Shown: one piece after another, positions 44,009 through 53,663 of the stretch
How positions within the stretch are numbered: the first letter of the stretch is position 1
Layout of the letters: every line of letters begins with the position of its first letter
Source: Gordius sp. MW1
Lineage: Eukaryota > Nematomorpha > Gordioida > Gordea > Gordiidae
Length of the DNA: 64,000 bases
NCBI GenBank assembly: GCA_964036665.1
Contig: OZ038528.1
Coordinates: forward strand, 19,827,245-19,891,244
Direction: 5' to 3'
The notes under the pieces: generated by a model
What the model saw: the letters and a program-made list of their open reading frames with translations, nothing else
What the model was told of the DNA's origin: nothing
Database searches by the model: none
Made by a program: the position numbers and the translations under genes

Positions 44009-44376
44009 ATGAAGCATTGCAGTCTATGCCAGTTGTATATAGGATCTAGTCGAAACATAGGATTTCACAAGTGATATATTGTTTTAATATTAATTTTTAA
44101 TTTAGATTTCCTGTGAAGAATAAAAATTTGGTAGAAAAATGGATACAAGTTATAAGTCCACAATTTATTTTAAAGAAGAACTCCCTTATATGCTCAAATC
44201 ATTTCGAGCAGAAAGACTATTATCTTTCGAAGTTAAATAATAGGCTTCGGGAGACGGCTGTCCCCAAAATTCATGTAAATAGCAAAACTTCAGCAAAAGC
44301 TCTTCAAGATATTACAAACACCCATGATACCCAAAATAAGGTAATATTGCTTTATCCATATGCAAATATGATTTAA
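44009..44376 (+). CDS. THAP-domain protein of the P-like transposon (transposase N-terminus only)
   Basis: Exon 1 (44009-44070) encodes MKHCSLCQLYIGSSRNIGFH. A 35-base GT-AG intron spans 44071-44105. Exon 2 continues KFPVKNKNLVEKWIQV, SLICSNHFEQKDYY and RLRETAVPKIHV. Together these form a complete C2CH THAP zinc finger: CxxC, the FHxFP turn, an invariant Trp and CxxH. The frame then runs to a stop at 44374. A possible second donor (AAG/GTAATATTG) at about 44341 may once have joined further exons. No RNase-H-like transposase follows, so at most a DNA-binding repressor-like peptide could be made. Confidence 0.75.
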
Positions 44377-44380
44377 TAAC

Positions 44381-44790
44381 ATGCCTTCTTAAAACCTTTT
44401 TAGAGGATAAGACCATCACCTCCTGCCCACAACCAACCACCACCAGCCGTATGTCAGGTTAGTTATGTTCAATATAATCTTCTCTGTGTTTTCAAGATTG
44501 CTTAACATGCCTTCTTAAAACCTTTTTAGAGGATAAGACCATCACCTCCTGCCCACAACCAACCACCACCAGCCGTATGTCAGGTTAGTTATGTTCAATA
44601 TAATCTTCTCTGTGTTTTTAAGATTGCTTAACATGCCTTCTTAAAACCTTTTTAGAGGATAAGACCATCACCTCCTGCCCACAACCAACCACCACCAGCC
44701 GTGTGTCAGGTTAGTTATGTTCAATATAATCTTCTCTGTGTTTTCAAGATTGCTTAACATGCCTTCTTAAAACCTTTTTAGAGGATAAGA
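44381..44790 (+). repeat. About 126-bp minisatellite within P-like copy 2
   Basis: Units start ATGCCTTCTTAAAACCTTTT at 44381, 44507, 44632 and about 44759 and contain CCACAACCAACCACCACCAG. Copy 1 (7767-7905) has only one full unit plus the start of the next. Confidence 0.9.
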
Positions 44791-45639
44791 CCATCTAGGT
44801 AGATTTATTACACCTTCTCTACTAAATCTGTAATTAAAAAAATTGTAAAGTTTTTTGTTATATTTTTAAATAAAAGATTAGCTCCTGGAAATTTCTATCA
44901 TATTATATTTATATACATAGACAATGAGAAACACCTTATATTGTTATGTCTTTTCACTATAAATGCCAGAAATCTTGATAACCCCTTTGCTTTTACTATA
45001 TTAAAATGAAGCTGGTTTAACATAAAAATCACGAGCATTAATGCTGCTATGCATTGTTACAAATTAGGTCTAAGTAACTGTAAGGCTGAGCTAAAATAAT
45101 GTGTAAAGAAAGGGGAAAGTTTCATAAGTTCATACCAGTTCAAGCGTAAAGTTTGAGATATTATTGATGAATATAGACCTTTTTTTGCTCTATAACAGGA
45201 TCTTTTTTATTCATGTTAAAAGTTTTAAAAAATTTAAATACGTCCCTTTCCCTTTTTTAAAATACTTCCCACAGATAAGTTCCTGAAAAAAACTTTGCCT
45301 TAAAAATGCTCAAGCATTATCACTATAAATTTGAAATTCAAATGTAAATAGATGGCGCTAAATTTAGTTCTATTTGTTCACATTACATATTAAATTGTAA
45401 TTAGTCTTTAAACTTAAATTTTGTCTATTTTAAGCTTTTATAAATTGAAACAATTTTTGTATGTCCTAATTAACCCCCAAAAAATTTAATTTTCTTGATT
45501 TATTTATAAATTTGAGCTCATTTCATTAGATTTATATATAGGTCGTTTGCTCTGATTGTACTCTCAAGATATGGCTGCCTTCTTACTGTCTTACAAAAAA
45601 ACAGTTGTTCGGCAGTCTATGTTTATTATTAGTCTATGA

Positions 45640-46242
45640 TTGCGTTTTGTATTGTATATCTCTGAAATTGTATCGCGTTTTCGAAATTAATTGTGTATGG
45701 CTTTGGAATATAAAATTGTATTGTATATAACTGATTTTGGTGTAGTTATCTAAAAAATGTTTTTAAACTTTATATGTTTTAATTATATATATTTTATATT
45801 TTTATTATGTTTTAAAGAATTGTATGATACTTATATCTACGGATTTATAGTATATACGGATTTATAGTATATGTAGTAGCCATTGATTTATAGTATATGT
45901 AGTAGCCATTGATTTATAGTGTATGTAGTAGCCATTGTGTGTGTATATTATTATTGATTATATCGTATGACCATTTATTTTTACAATGTTTACATCGAGA
46001 TTGTGTGTAATGGTTTGATGTTGTGTTGGATATATGTGTTACTGATATAACCATTGTATGTACGGTTATAAAGGCATGATGTAAGCGGGTTTAACCATTG
46101 TATGTAACGTTATAAAGGCATGATGTAAGCGGGTTTTGGAGTGTTGGTAGTACGGCAAGTGATAACCATCGGTTGAAAAGGCATAAATCAAAGCCATGGA
46201 TAGTGGGAGAGTCAAAAAAAGATGAAAAAGTAAAAAAGGAGA
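45640..46242. repeat. INV-1 internal region with two short tandem repeats
   Basis: A unit of about 30 bp (GATTTATAGTATATGTAGTAG followed by CCATT) repeats about three times at 45840-45940. A unit of 43 bp (AACCATTGTATGTA, ATAAAGGCATGATGTAAGCG) repeats twice at 46051-46135. The stretch ends in the polypurine tract at 46213-46242. Confidence 0.75.
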
Positions 46243-46533
46243 TGTTGTGTTTAGTCAATGACACGTATCGACACAAAGGCGGATGTGGAGAATGTAAAAA
46301 CAAATAATATGACCGAAGGATATAGACATATGAAGTGATTAAAAATAAAGGGAAAGACGAGGGAAGACAACAGACACACACATTTTTTATTATTGATGGA
46401 TTCGATTATATTTTTGATTGTTTTTGTCTCGTGAATACTGATATACACTAATTTTTATGATCATTCGATAATTATGATCGTCTTGGGATATAATAAATTT
46501 GGATGGCGTATTGTATATTCCCTGAAGTGAACA
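46243..46533 (+). repeat. INV-1 LTR copy 2 (middle, same orientation)
   Basis: Starts TGTTGTGTTTAGTCAATGAC directly after a polypurine tract, as a 3' LTR should. Ends CCTGAAGTGAACA, followed by ATGCG. Confidence 0.8.
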
Positions 46534-46800
46534 ATGCGTTTTTATTGTTGGCGGTAAACTTGAATTCAGACTGACGCTGTGCGTCTTGGCAGATGTTACT
46601 ATGCTTTTGAATTCCCGTCTTTTTTTTACAATCTTCTAGGTTTTATTAGATTAATCTTTACTAGGCTTGAATTTAATCGGTACAGGACTATAGAATTCTT
46701 ATCTCCGAATTAGGACCAGAATATAGACAATCACGACTATGATTTTATTCTTCTAGGATTTTTAACAAAATGTTTGGTCTTTTTTTTCGTTGGGCGCCAT
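46534..46800 (-). other. INV-1 inverted leader with primer-binding-like site
   Basis: Between the middle LTR and the inverted LTR are 267 bp. On the minus strand, directly after the inverted LTR, 46799-46788 reads TGGCGCCCAACG. This resembles a tRNA primer-binding site (TGG plus tRNA acceptor complement). So the segment reads as an LTR retroelement 5' leader in reverse orientation. Confidence 0.65.
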
Positions 46801-47095
46801 TGTTCACTTCAGGGAATATACAATACGCCATCCAAATTTATTATATCCCAAGACCAAGATCACAATTATCGAATGATCATAAAAATTAGTGTATATCAGT
46901 AACTAGACAAAGACAATCAAAAATATAATCGAATCCATCAATAATAAAAAAGTGTGTGTGTCTGTTGTCTTCCCTCGCCTTTCCCTTTATTTTTAATCAC
47001 TTCATATGTCTATATCCTTCGGTCATATTATTTGTTTTTACTTTATTCTCCACACCCGCCTTTGTGTCGATACGTGTCGTTAACTAAACACAACA
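46801..47095 (-). repeat. INV-1 LTR copy 3 (right, inverted)
   Basis: Reverse complement of LTR copies 1 and 2, beginning TGTTCACTTCAGGG and ending ACTAAACACAACA. It forms the right border of the element. Confidence 0.85.
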
Positions 47096-48010
47096 AGTAT
47101 GATGCCTGATGAGTTGAGGGAAAGCTATGCTATACCAATCTATTAAATAAAGGGAGATGTACAAGAATGCAACAACCGGGGGATAAAGTTAACGAGTCCC
47201 TTAATGAAGGTGTGAAAAAAGGTTAAATAAGCTAGACTTCGAATAACAATCTCAATAGATGAACGAAATTTTGGGTTCATGCCTAGAAAGTCAACTTCAG
47301 ATGCAATGCATGGTCTCAGGCGACTCATGGAATTATATAAGGAAAAAAAGGATCTTCATATGTGTTTCATCGATCTTGAGATAGCTTTCGATACAGTGCC
47401 AAGACAGTTGATATGGGATAGCCTGATTTCCAATGATGTACCCGACGCTTATATATTATGTTAATAAAGGATATCTATAGAAACGCAAAAACCAAAGTAT
47501 GGACATCCAGTGGTACATCGAAGGGATTCAGTCTAAATGTCGGTGTGCATCAAGGATCGGGACTAAGTCCGCTTCTCTTTATAACTATAATGAATTCGAT
47601 AACTGAGGACCTGAAACGCGAATCACCTTGGGCAATGCTCTTTGCGGATGTGCGCTGGCTCAAATGTGGAATTTGCAGAGCAGGTAAAAATGTGGATGGA
47701 GCGAATTGAAAGCAAAGGTCTTAGGGTCAACCGAGATAAAACTGAATATGTGTGCTTGGAGTCGGATAATGAATACAGAAACACACCTTATTAGGAAGGA
47801 TAGGGTACAATGTGATGGGGGTGTGAAAGCGAAATTAAATTAAGAATAAGCGCAGGCTGACTAAAATTCAGGTTGAGTGGTGTACTATGTGGCAAACACA
47901 TACCACTTAAATTGGAAGGACGATTTTATAATTCGGTTATTGTATTAACGGTATTATATAGAGAAACATGGCCAATTAAGGCAAAAGGAGCAAAGCTTGC
48001 CACAAAATAT
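47096..48010 (+). mobile_element. RTE-like retrotransposon, 3' continuation
   Basis: The RT blocks appear in order: MPRKSTSDAMHGLRRLMELY, CFIDLEIAFDTVPRQLIWDS, then KDIYRNAKTKVW, GVHQGSGLSPLLF and LFADVRWL. The catalytic FADD is changed to FADV. Degenerate C-terminal text runs to about 48010. It is the downstream half of 42640-43154. Confidence 0.8.
47279..47709 (+). pseudogene. RTE reverse transcriptase core, inactive
   Basis: Two overlapping frames (47279-47464 and 47458-47709) give the palm domain. The FIDLEIAFDTVPR block holds the first catalytic Asp. The second motif reads FADV instead of FADD, so metal binding is lost. A frameshift at about 47460 separates the two pieces. Confidence 0.8.
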
Positions 48011-48331
48011 AAATAACTCTCGCCCCTTTGGACAATTACGCCTGTGCCACGGCTGTATATAATCTTCCAAAGAAATTAATTTTTATTCATCAAACAATTT
48101 TAACCCCCCCCCCCACGCCTTTAGACAATTCTGGTTGAAAACTTTCAGAACAAAATGCGCCTTCAATTTTATAACGAATCAATAGTAAAATTCCATCTAA
48201 AATAGGCTTAAGTATAACTTGACACGATCGTTTGATAGAATTAACTTTACATAAGTTAATTATTTATTCTTTTGTTATTATATAAAAATATAAAACAATA
48301 TTTTTGGATTTTAAAATGTCGCCAATGTAAG
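48011..48331. other. Intergenic, 3' flank of SVWC gene C
   Basis: C run at 48103-48113 and AT-rich DNA. No gene. Confidence 0.4.
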
Positions 48332-50238
48332 TCATTCATGAATCCAGCATGCCGGTTTTTGGCAACAATGTGGGTAAATCAGCTCTATCTCAACAGAATC
48401 TCGGCATTTATATCCTCCATAAGGTGAACAACTAATTAAGCATATTACCACCTTGTAAACAAGCAATGACAAAAGGAAAATTGTGCAATTTTATTTTATC
48501 ATATTTACCTTGCAGGATATAAATTGATTTTCAAATTATGAAAAAATTTTTACCCGTAGCAGTAAAAGCTATATTTATGAGTGGCGTTAAAAGGTGTATC
48601 AGTGTTGCAGTTGCAAATTTCGCATTTCTCTGGGCTTGGCCTGAAACTACCAGCTGGATATAACGTTGATATATTGCCACTTTTAAATGTACATCCATCT
48701 AAATTAAGTTTTTAAAATATATTCTATTTATGTTAACCTTGTATAATATTGAAGAGCACAGTATAAATGCTTGGTAGAATACTATGCTTTGTTAAAATTA
48801 TAGGAATATCGAATTAAGATTTGGCCTCAAATTTATCTCGAATTTGAATATGTATCCTTGTTACATCGATTCTGACGTTTTATAATAATTAGCCCTTCCA
48901 CCATTATATATATTCTTAATGCTTGGCAGGTCGCGTTTCTCTTTACTCATATAATATTATCTAATTAGAATATTGGTACCTTTATAATCTGGATATCACT
49001 CTATTCACACTTCTCCTTACTCTATTCACACTCATTATAATTTGAATACACAACAGACATTGAAGTTTAGATGTTTGAATACCTTACGATTTAACAATGT
49101 TATTCATATTAACCTCTATACATTTATATATAAACTAACTCTTAACGATAACCCACTCTAACTTTTGGTTATAATAAACTTACTTCATATTTAGTAAAAA
49201 AGTAGACTTAAACCTCTACACTCATATTTTTTAATAAACAATAACTCTTCTACAAAACGCTTATCTGCCTCCGTCCCTCTGGCTATCCCTCGTATCTTAA
49301 AGATAATTGAAAAGTAATTTAAGTAAAGGCTTCAGAAAATTTTATTATTTTACTCTATTTTGTTAGAATTTTAAAAATTAGCTATGCCCATGTATAGGTT
49401 TTAAAGGGCAGGAAATATTAAGAGTAAAAATTTATCTGGGTTATTAGATTTACAGGTGAGTAGTTAGTTAATGGTTTAAAACGGGGAACAACATATGGGT
49501 AGGAAGGAAAATGTAATAAAGTGGAACCAAGTGGAACAGACATAATATGATATTCGTTTTATTTTAGTTTCTTGCATGCATAATTAGCCTTCATTAAACA
49601 AAGTTAATAGGCCTATACGGTAATAACCCTCGTGATTAATTCTTTAATCGCATATTTCTGCATATTAATTGAACGATTGAGTACAACTCATGTCGTTAAG
49701 TCTTTACATGACTTTTGACAAATGAAAATAATTTTTGTGGTATTAATGTTACTGCTACAAATGATATGAAGTTTAAACTTAAAGTATCAGCAATCGTTCT
49801 TAGCGTTTCGGCTCAGCCATCGCTCACTTCTAGGAATTTTTCCTTTATATGTGTTTTATAAGAAATTTTTTGTTATCAGAGCCCTACTAATATACTTCCA
49901 TTAATTTAAGCACCCCGAGCCCGACAAGAGGCCATAATTTTATTAGGATTAGGTGTTTGCTACCATACCGTTGAACGCCATCTACTGCCTAACGGGGATT
50001 TATATAAATATTTTTCCTTGGGCAATGGAATTAGAAAGATTTAAACATATTTCCCTTTTTAAAGGAACCTAAAGAATTAATCTGCATCACACATTAGGGT
50101 AACGGCTAATTTAAAATATTCCTAATTATTAAAATATTTACTTGGATCATTAGAAATTCCTCTAAAGGCGTAACCAGAAACCAAAATTGGTAACGATAGT
50201 ATGCACACGATGAGGTTTATCATCACAGATATTGGCAT
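48332..50238 (-). CDS. SVWC gene C: small secreted single-domain von Willebrand C protein, 3 exons
   Basis: An intact 113-residue protein is predicted from exons 50142-50238, 48554-48698 and 48332-48431, with introns of about 1.4 kb and 122 bp. The signal peptide is MPISVMINLIVCILSLPILV. The mature part has DGCTFKSGN, YPAGSFRPSPEKCEICNCN, TPFNATHKYSFYC, then CSPYGGYKCRD and YPHCCQKPACWIHE. Intron phases 1 and 2 equal those of gene A. The ten cysteine positions match gene A. No frame breaks were found. NATHKY contains a possible N-glycosylation sequon (NAT) shared with gene A. The function is inferred only from the family, whose members are secreted arthropod defence or stress peptides. Confidence 0.85.
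48699..50141. other. Intron 1 of SVWC gene C
   Basis: AT-rich intron with no recognisable element. Near 49850-49990 there is a slightly GC-richer patch without coding signal. Confidence 0.45.
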
Positions 50239-52240
50239 TGTAATTGGCTACTATCTTCGATAAACTGCAACAAAAATATTAAAAATTAATTTGTTTAAAT
50301 AAATGAAAAGGTTGATATACATAGTATCCTTTTAAAAATTACATTTTTTTTAATAATAAAGCTCTTGTAAAATCAACCGGCACACTGTTAACAAATTTTG
50401 AAACGAGTGGTGAACACGAACATTTATTTCCTTTTCCCCTATATGTCATTTTTTAAAATAATTGAATCAGAATTGCGGAAGCACGTTTTTCCTTTTTAAA
50501 GATGTAAACTGCGAAACCAATGATCAAATTAAAAATAATGCTAGGTCATGATAATAGGTTTAAAACGTAAAATATTTTTTTTGCTCTATCTTATTCAGTT
50601 TTTTAAATATATTAAATATTAACTTACTCCATATAATTAATACTGCGAAATCGCGCAACTCATATAAAATGAATAATGATTAGTTTATTTATTCTTTTTA
50701 TATAAGGGAGGGAAGGGGGCTGTTTACAGAGTTAAATTTTATTTATTTACTCATTTTTCCCTGTCTTGGCAATTAAAACATAGCCTTATGCAATTGCGTG
50801 AGGGGTGAGGTGGAGAGCATGTTTAGTGCAGCTGCAGATAGAGTAAGGGCTTATCTTAATATCGAATTCAGATTAAAATCGCGCAAATTTTGTCTAAATA
50901 TCCAATTCAATTTCATGTTTCAGACTCGGCTGTATTTTGATTTTTTAAAGTTAAAACGTTTTTTTTGTTTATTTCAACTCTTGATATTAAATCTAAACGT
51001 TGCTGACACCTAAAAATTAAAAAAACATACAACATTTAAGCCTAGGAAAATTTATGCATCTTACAAAATCGCTGTTATGTTGTGCGTCTGAAATGTAAAT
51101 CTGCTGTGAATTTCAAGTTAAGACACGGCTTGTTATAACCCGTATGACGATTTTTGCAGCGCAGCAAAATCAGATAAAGACAAGCCCTAGGACATCGGGA
51201 TAGGGAAGGGAGGAAGACAAAAAAATTCAGGGCGATTTTGTAATTAACAATGTATGAAATTTACAATATAAATAAATGTATTTTTTTTAAGTTTCAATGT
51301 TAAGTTGGTTTTTAAACATAGCTACTTTTGTTAATTTGATCAATTTGGTAGTAAACCTTAAAAGGGGCGAAAACCCCTCTTTTAACCACTTTGAACGCAC
51401 TATTTTAAAAAATAGCGTAGGGGAAAAAGTAAACATATTCGTGCCCAGCTTAAAGAACTATATATAAGGACATTAATCGTTTCTGGGTTGATTATGTACC
51501 AGTGTTATTATTAGAAATAGATCCTGTGAAGTTATATGAAATATAAAATATTACGTTTAAAGGGGCACGATATAGACAAAATCTATTTTTAAAAAACAAT
51601 TCTTGATCGTTCACAACAAATTTATAAAATTCAAAAATTCTATACTATTAATATCAAACTACTTAAATATTTATTTTATTTGTTATTAAAAATGAAAAAA
51701 ATATAAATGGTAGCTAATAAAATGTCAAAAAAGTGGGAGCTTTATTCTATAACGGTTATACCTTGTAAAGTCTTAAATAGGAATTAAGTAAGATGTTTTA
51801 ATGACCTTAGTTTCTCATAAAATGAAATTTTCAATTAAAAATGTAAATTATGACAATCCTTTGCTTAGCCAAAATTTCAAGGACAGTTCACTTTGCCAAC
51901 TCATAAATTTTACACTATCCATCCCTTTGCCTTACGTAGAATCCTAGTAAAATGCGACTGAGATGCCAGAAAATGTTATATAAACAGCCAATGTTTTAAA
52001 TAGTGAGCAAAACACTAAATCTTATTTAATAATAACAGAATTGTTTGTGTAAGATGGACTCAGATTGGTCACTAAAGAAAATTTTTGCCATAATAAATAC
52101 ATTCTTGGCTCTAAAAACGAAATATTTTAATATTATATGAGTATATGACTATAGGCAGAAATGGTTTAATCTAAATGGTTTACCATTATAATAGCCCACC
52201 ATATATTTAAAATACTTTTAAGTCAGAACGTTTTATATGA
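50239..52240. other. Upstream region of SVWC gene C, partly duplicated
   Basis: 51117-51225 carries the dispersed repeat also at 8970-9090. 51560-52200 resembles 41490-42130 upstream of gene B, consistent with a segmental duplication that included the gene. The short ORF at 50798 is unconvincing. Confidence 0.45.
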
Positions 52241-52385
52241 TGAAGCGCTTAGCACTTGCGCGCTTAGAGCCTCCCCCCTATGTAGCATAGTCTCTTGGGG
52301 GCGCTCTAAGCTATAGCGCATAGTCACTTAAGGCGCTAGAGCTATAGCGCATATTTTACTTAAACGCTGGCCCCATAACGTGGCG
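52241..52385. repeat. Local AGCTATAGCGC palindromic repeats
   Basis: GCTATAGCGCATA occurs twice (about 52310 and 52342) amid GCGCTTAG / CTAAGCGC-like words, and relatives appear after the MITE (GGCGCTATAATG). It may be a hairpin-forming repeat fragment. Confidence 0.45.
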
Positions 52386-52640
52386 GGACCGGGTCAAAAT
52401 AGCAGAAAAAAAAACAGCAGAATTGGTCAGAACTGGTCAGATCAAGATTGGTCAGGAGGGTTAAGGTTTGGGTTAGTGTTTTAGGTCAGCGTTTTAGGTT
52501 AGGGTCAGGGTTAGGATTAGATGCACATCAAATTCCCTCCCCATTTGAGATTTAATTCTAATATATTGATTATCTAAAATCTTGTTCTGACCAGTTCTGA
52601 CCAATTCTGCTGTTTTTTTCTGCTATTTTGACCCCGATTC
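52386..52640. mobile_element. MITE with 9-bp TSD, 255 bp
   Basis: Inverted ends GGGTCAAAATAGCAGAAAAA and CTGCTATTTTGACCCCG continue into GAATTGGTCAGAACTGGTCA and its complement. The 9 bp AACGTGGCG flanks both sides (52377-52385 and 52641-52649), as for Mutator-like elements. The interior has GGTTAGGGTCAGGGTTAGG. Confidence 0.82.
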
Positions 52641-52649
52641 AACGTGGCG

Positions 52650-53660
52650 CTATAATGACATAAATCACTGCTAAAGTATATTACGATTCTGCGCAACACC
52701 ATCTTTGTATTTACAGGCAAAGTTGGCAAATATAAAATATTTTTTTCCATTGAAATAGATCAAATATTAGAAACTAATTATGTTCAAATTAGTTAAATAT
52801 TTAAACTTTATTTCACTAGTCTTCGATAAATTCCTCCCATCATCTTTTATGCAACTATAAAAGCTTTTAATTTATTTAATAATTAATATTGGTCAAATAT
52901 TTTGTAATATTTTTGCAAAGGAGGGGGATTAAGAAGCATTGTAATAATTAAAATAACCTTGATTATCATTATTTGACCAGTATTGGGATCTATTTTCTTT
53001 ATTTATAAATGGAAATGTTAATTTTAGGAAAATAATGAAGAATTAATTTTTTCTTTACTAAAATACTCATTAGGTCGGAATAAATATATTATCATGCTCT
53101 AGATTATTAACTTTTTTAACTAGAAGTAAATTTCATATTCATTACCTTTATTAATTTCTTCAATCAAAGCATCATTGACAAAAGACCTGTCATTAGTTTT
53201 TTCTACATTTCTGATTTTTTTATTTGATTTCTATCGGGGGAAGGGGGGGGGGGGGTCTAATCAAAATACCCCAGCCCACGCTACTAAAATTATTAAATTA
53301 ACTTAAGATTGGAATGAGGCCCAAACTAATTTGTCGCTAGGAATTTCATAACAAAGAGTGGATACTTAAGATCACTTGAATCAAATGAAAATTTTTTGCA
53401 TTATATGTAGTAAACACATCAAACAAAATGTTAGCTAAAGTTGAAAACGCTATAAGATGAACAACTAAATATTTGTTTATTGGATTTTGTAAAATTTTTA
53501 TATAGATAACTCATATGCTTTTAAGGAGTTTAATATTCTAAAAATATACAAAAATAACCAAATTTTATTGGTCCTGAAAGAACTAAGCCACATGCTTATT
53601 TATCCATGGCAATAGGACTTATTAGAAGTAATATACACCTCTATGCCAGACTTTAATTAT
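52650..53660. other. Intergenic, one weak candidate exon
   Basis: AT-rich with a poly-G tract at 53245-53256. The only possible coding signal is the short minus-strand exon at 53146-53202, listed separately. Confidence 0.4.
53146..53202 (-). CDS. Possible orphan exon (19 codons)
   Basis: The minus strand has an acceptor-like CAGAAATGTAG, 57 bases encoding KTNDRSFVNDALIEEINK, and a donor GTAATG. It is phase 1 on both sides, like the Kunitz exon at 21737. There is no family match and no neighbouring exon was found. It may be chance. Confidence 0.2.
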
Positions 53661-53663
53661 TTG

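Larger units (their letters stand above)
43728..45638 (+). mobile_element. P-superfamily (THAP) DNA transposon, copy 2
   Basis: The ends CATAGACTAATAATAAACAT and ATGTTTATTATTAGTCTATG are perfect inverted repeats. The flanks CTTGCGTT and ATTGCGTT match at 7 of 8 positions. It is the same family as 7109-8619 but 400 bp longer, mainly because a minisatellite is expanded. It is inserted inside INV-1. Confidence 0.85.
43155..47095. mobile_element. LTR-type element with inverted terminal LTR (element INV-1), 3.9 kb
   Basis: Three copies of one approximately 295-bp LTR are present: 43155-43451 (+), 46243-46533 (+) and 46801-47095 (-). The outer ends are TGTTGTGTTTAGT and ACTAAACACAACA. The flanks AGTGT (43150-43154) and AGTAT (47096-47100) look like a 5 bp TSD with one change. 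Rejoining at that point restores the RTE reading (ANS-V/M-MPDEL). A purine tract (AAAAAGTAAAAAAGGAGA) precedes the middle LTR. A primer-binding-like TGGCGCCCAACG follows the inverted LTR. The interior is non-coding apart from a nested P-like element. Confidence 0.75.

Noticed and set aside
50798-51013. 71-codon ORF
   Set aside because: Low-complexity Phe/Leu-rich translation with no family resemblance or conserved neighbour.
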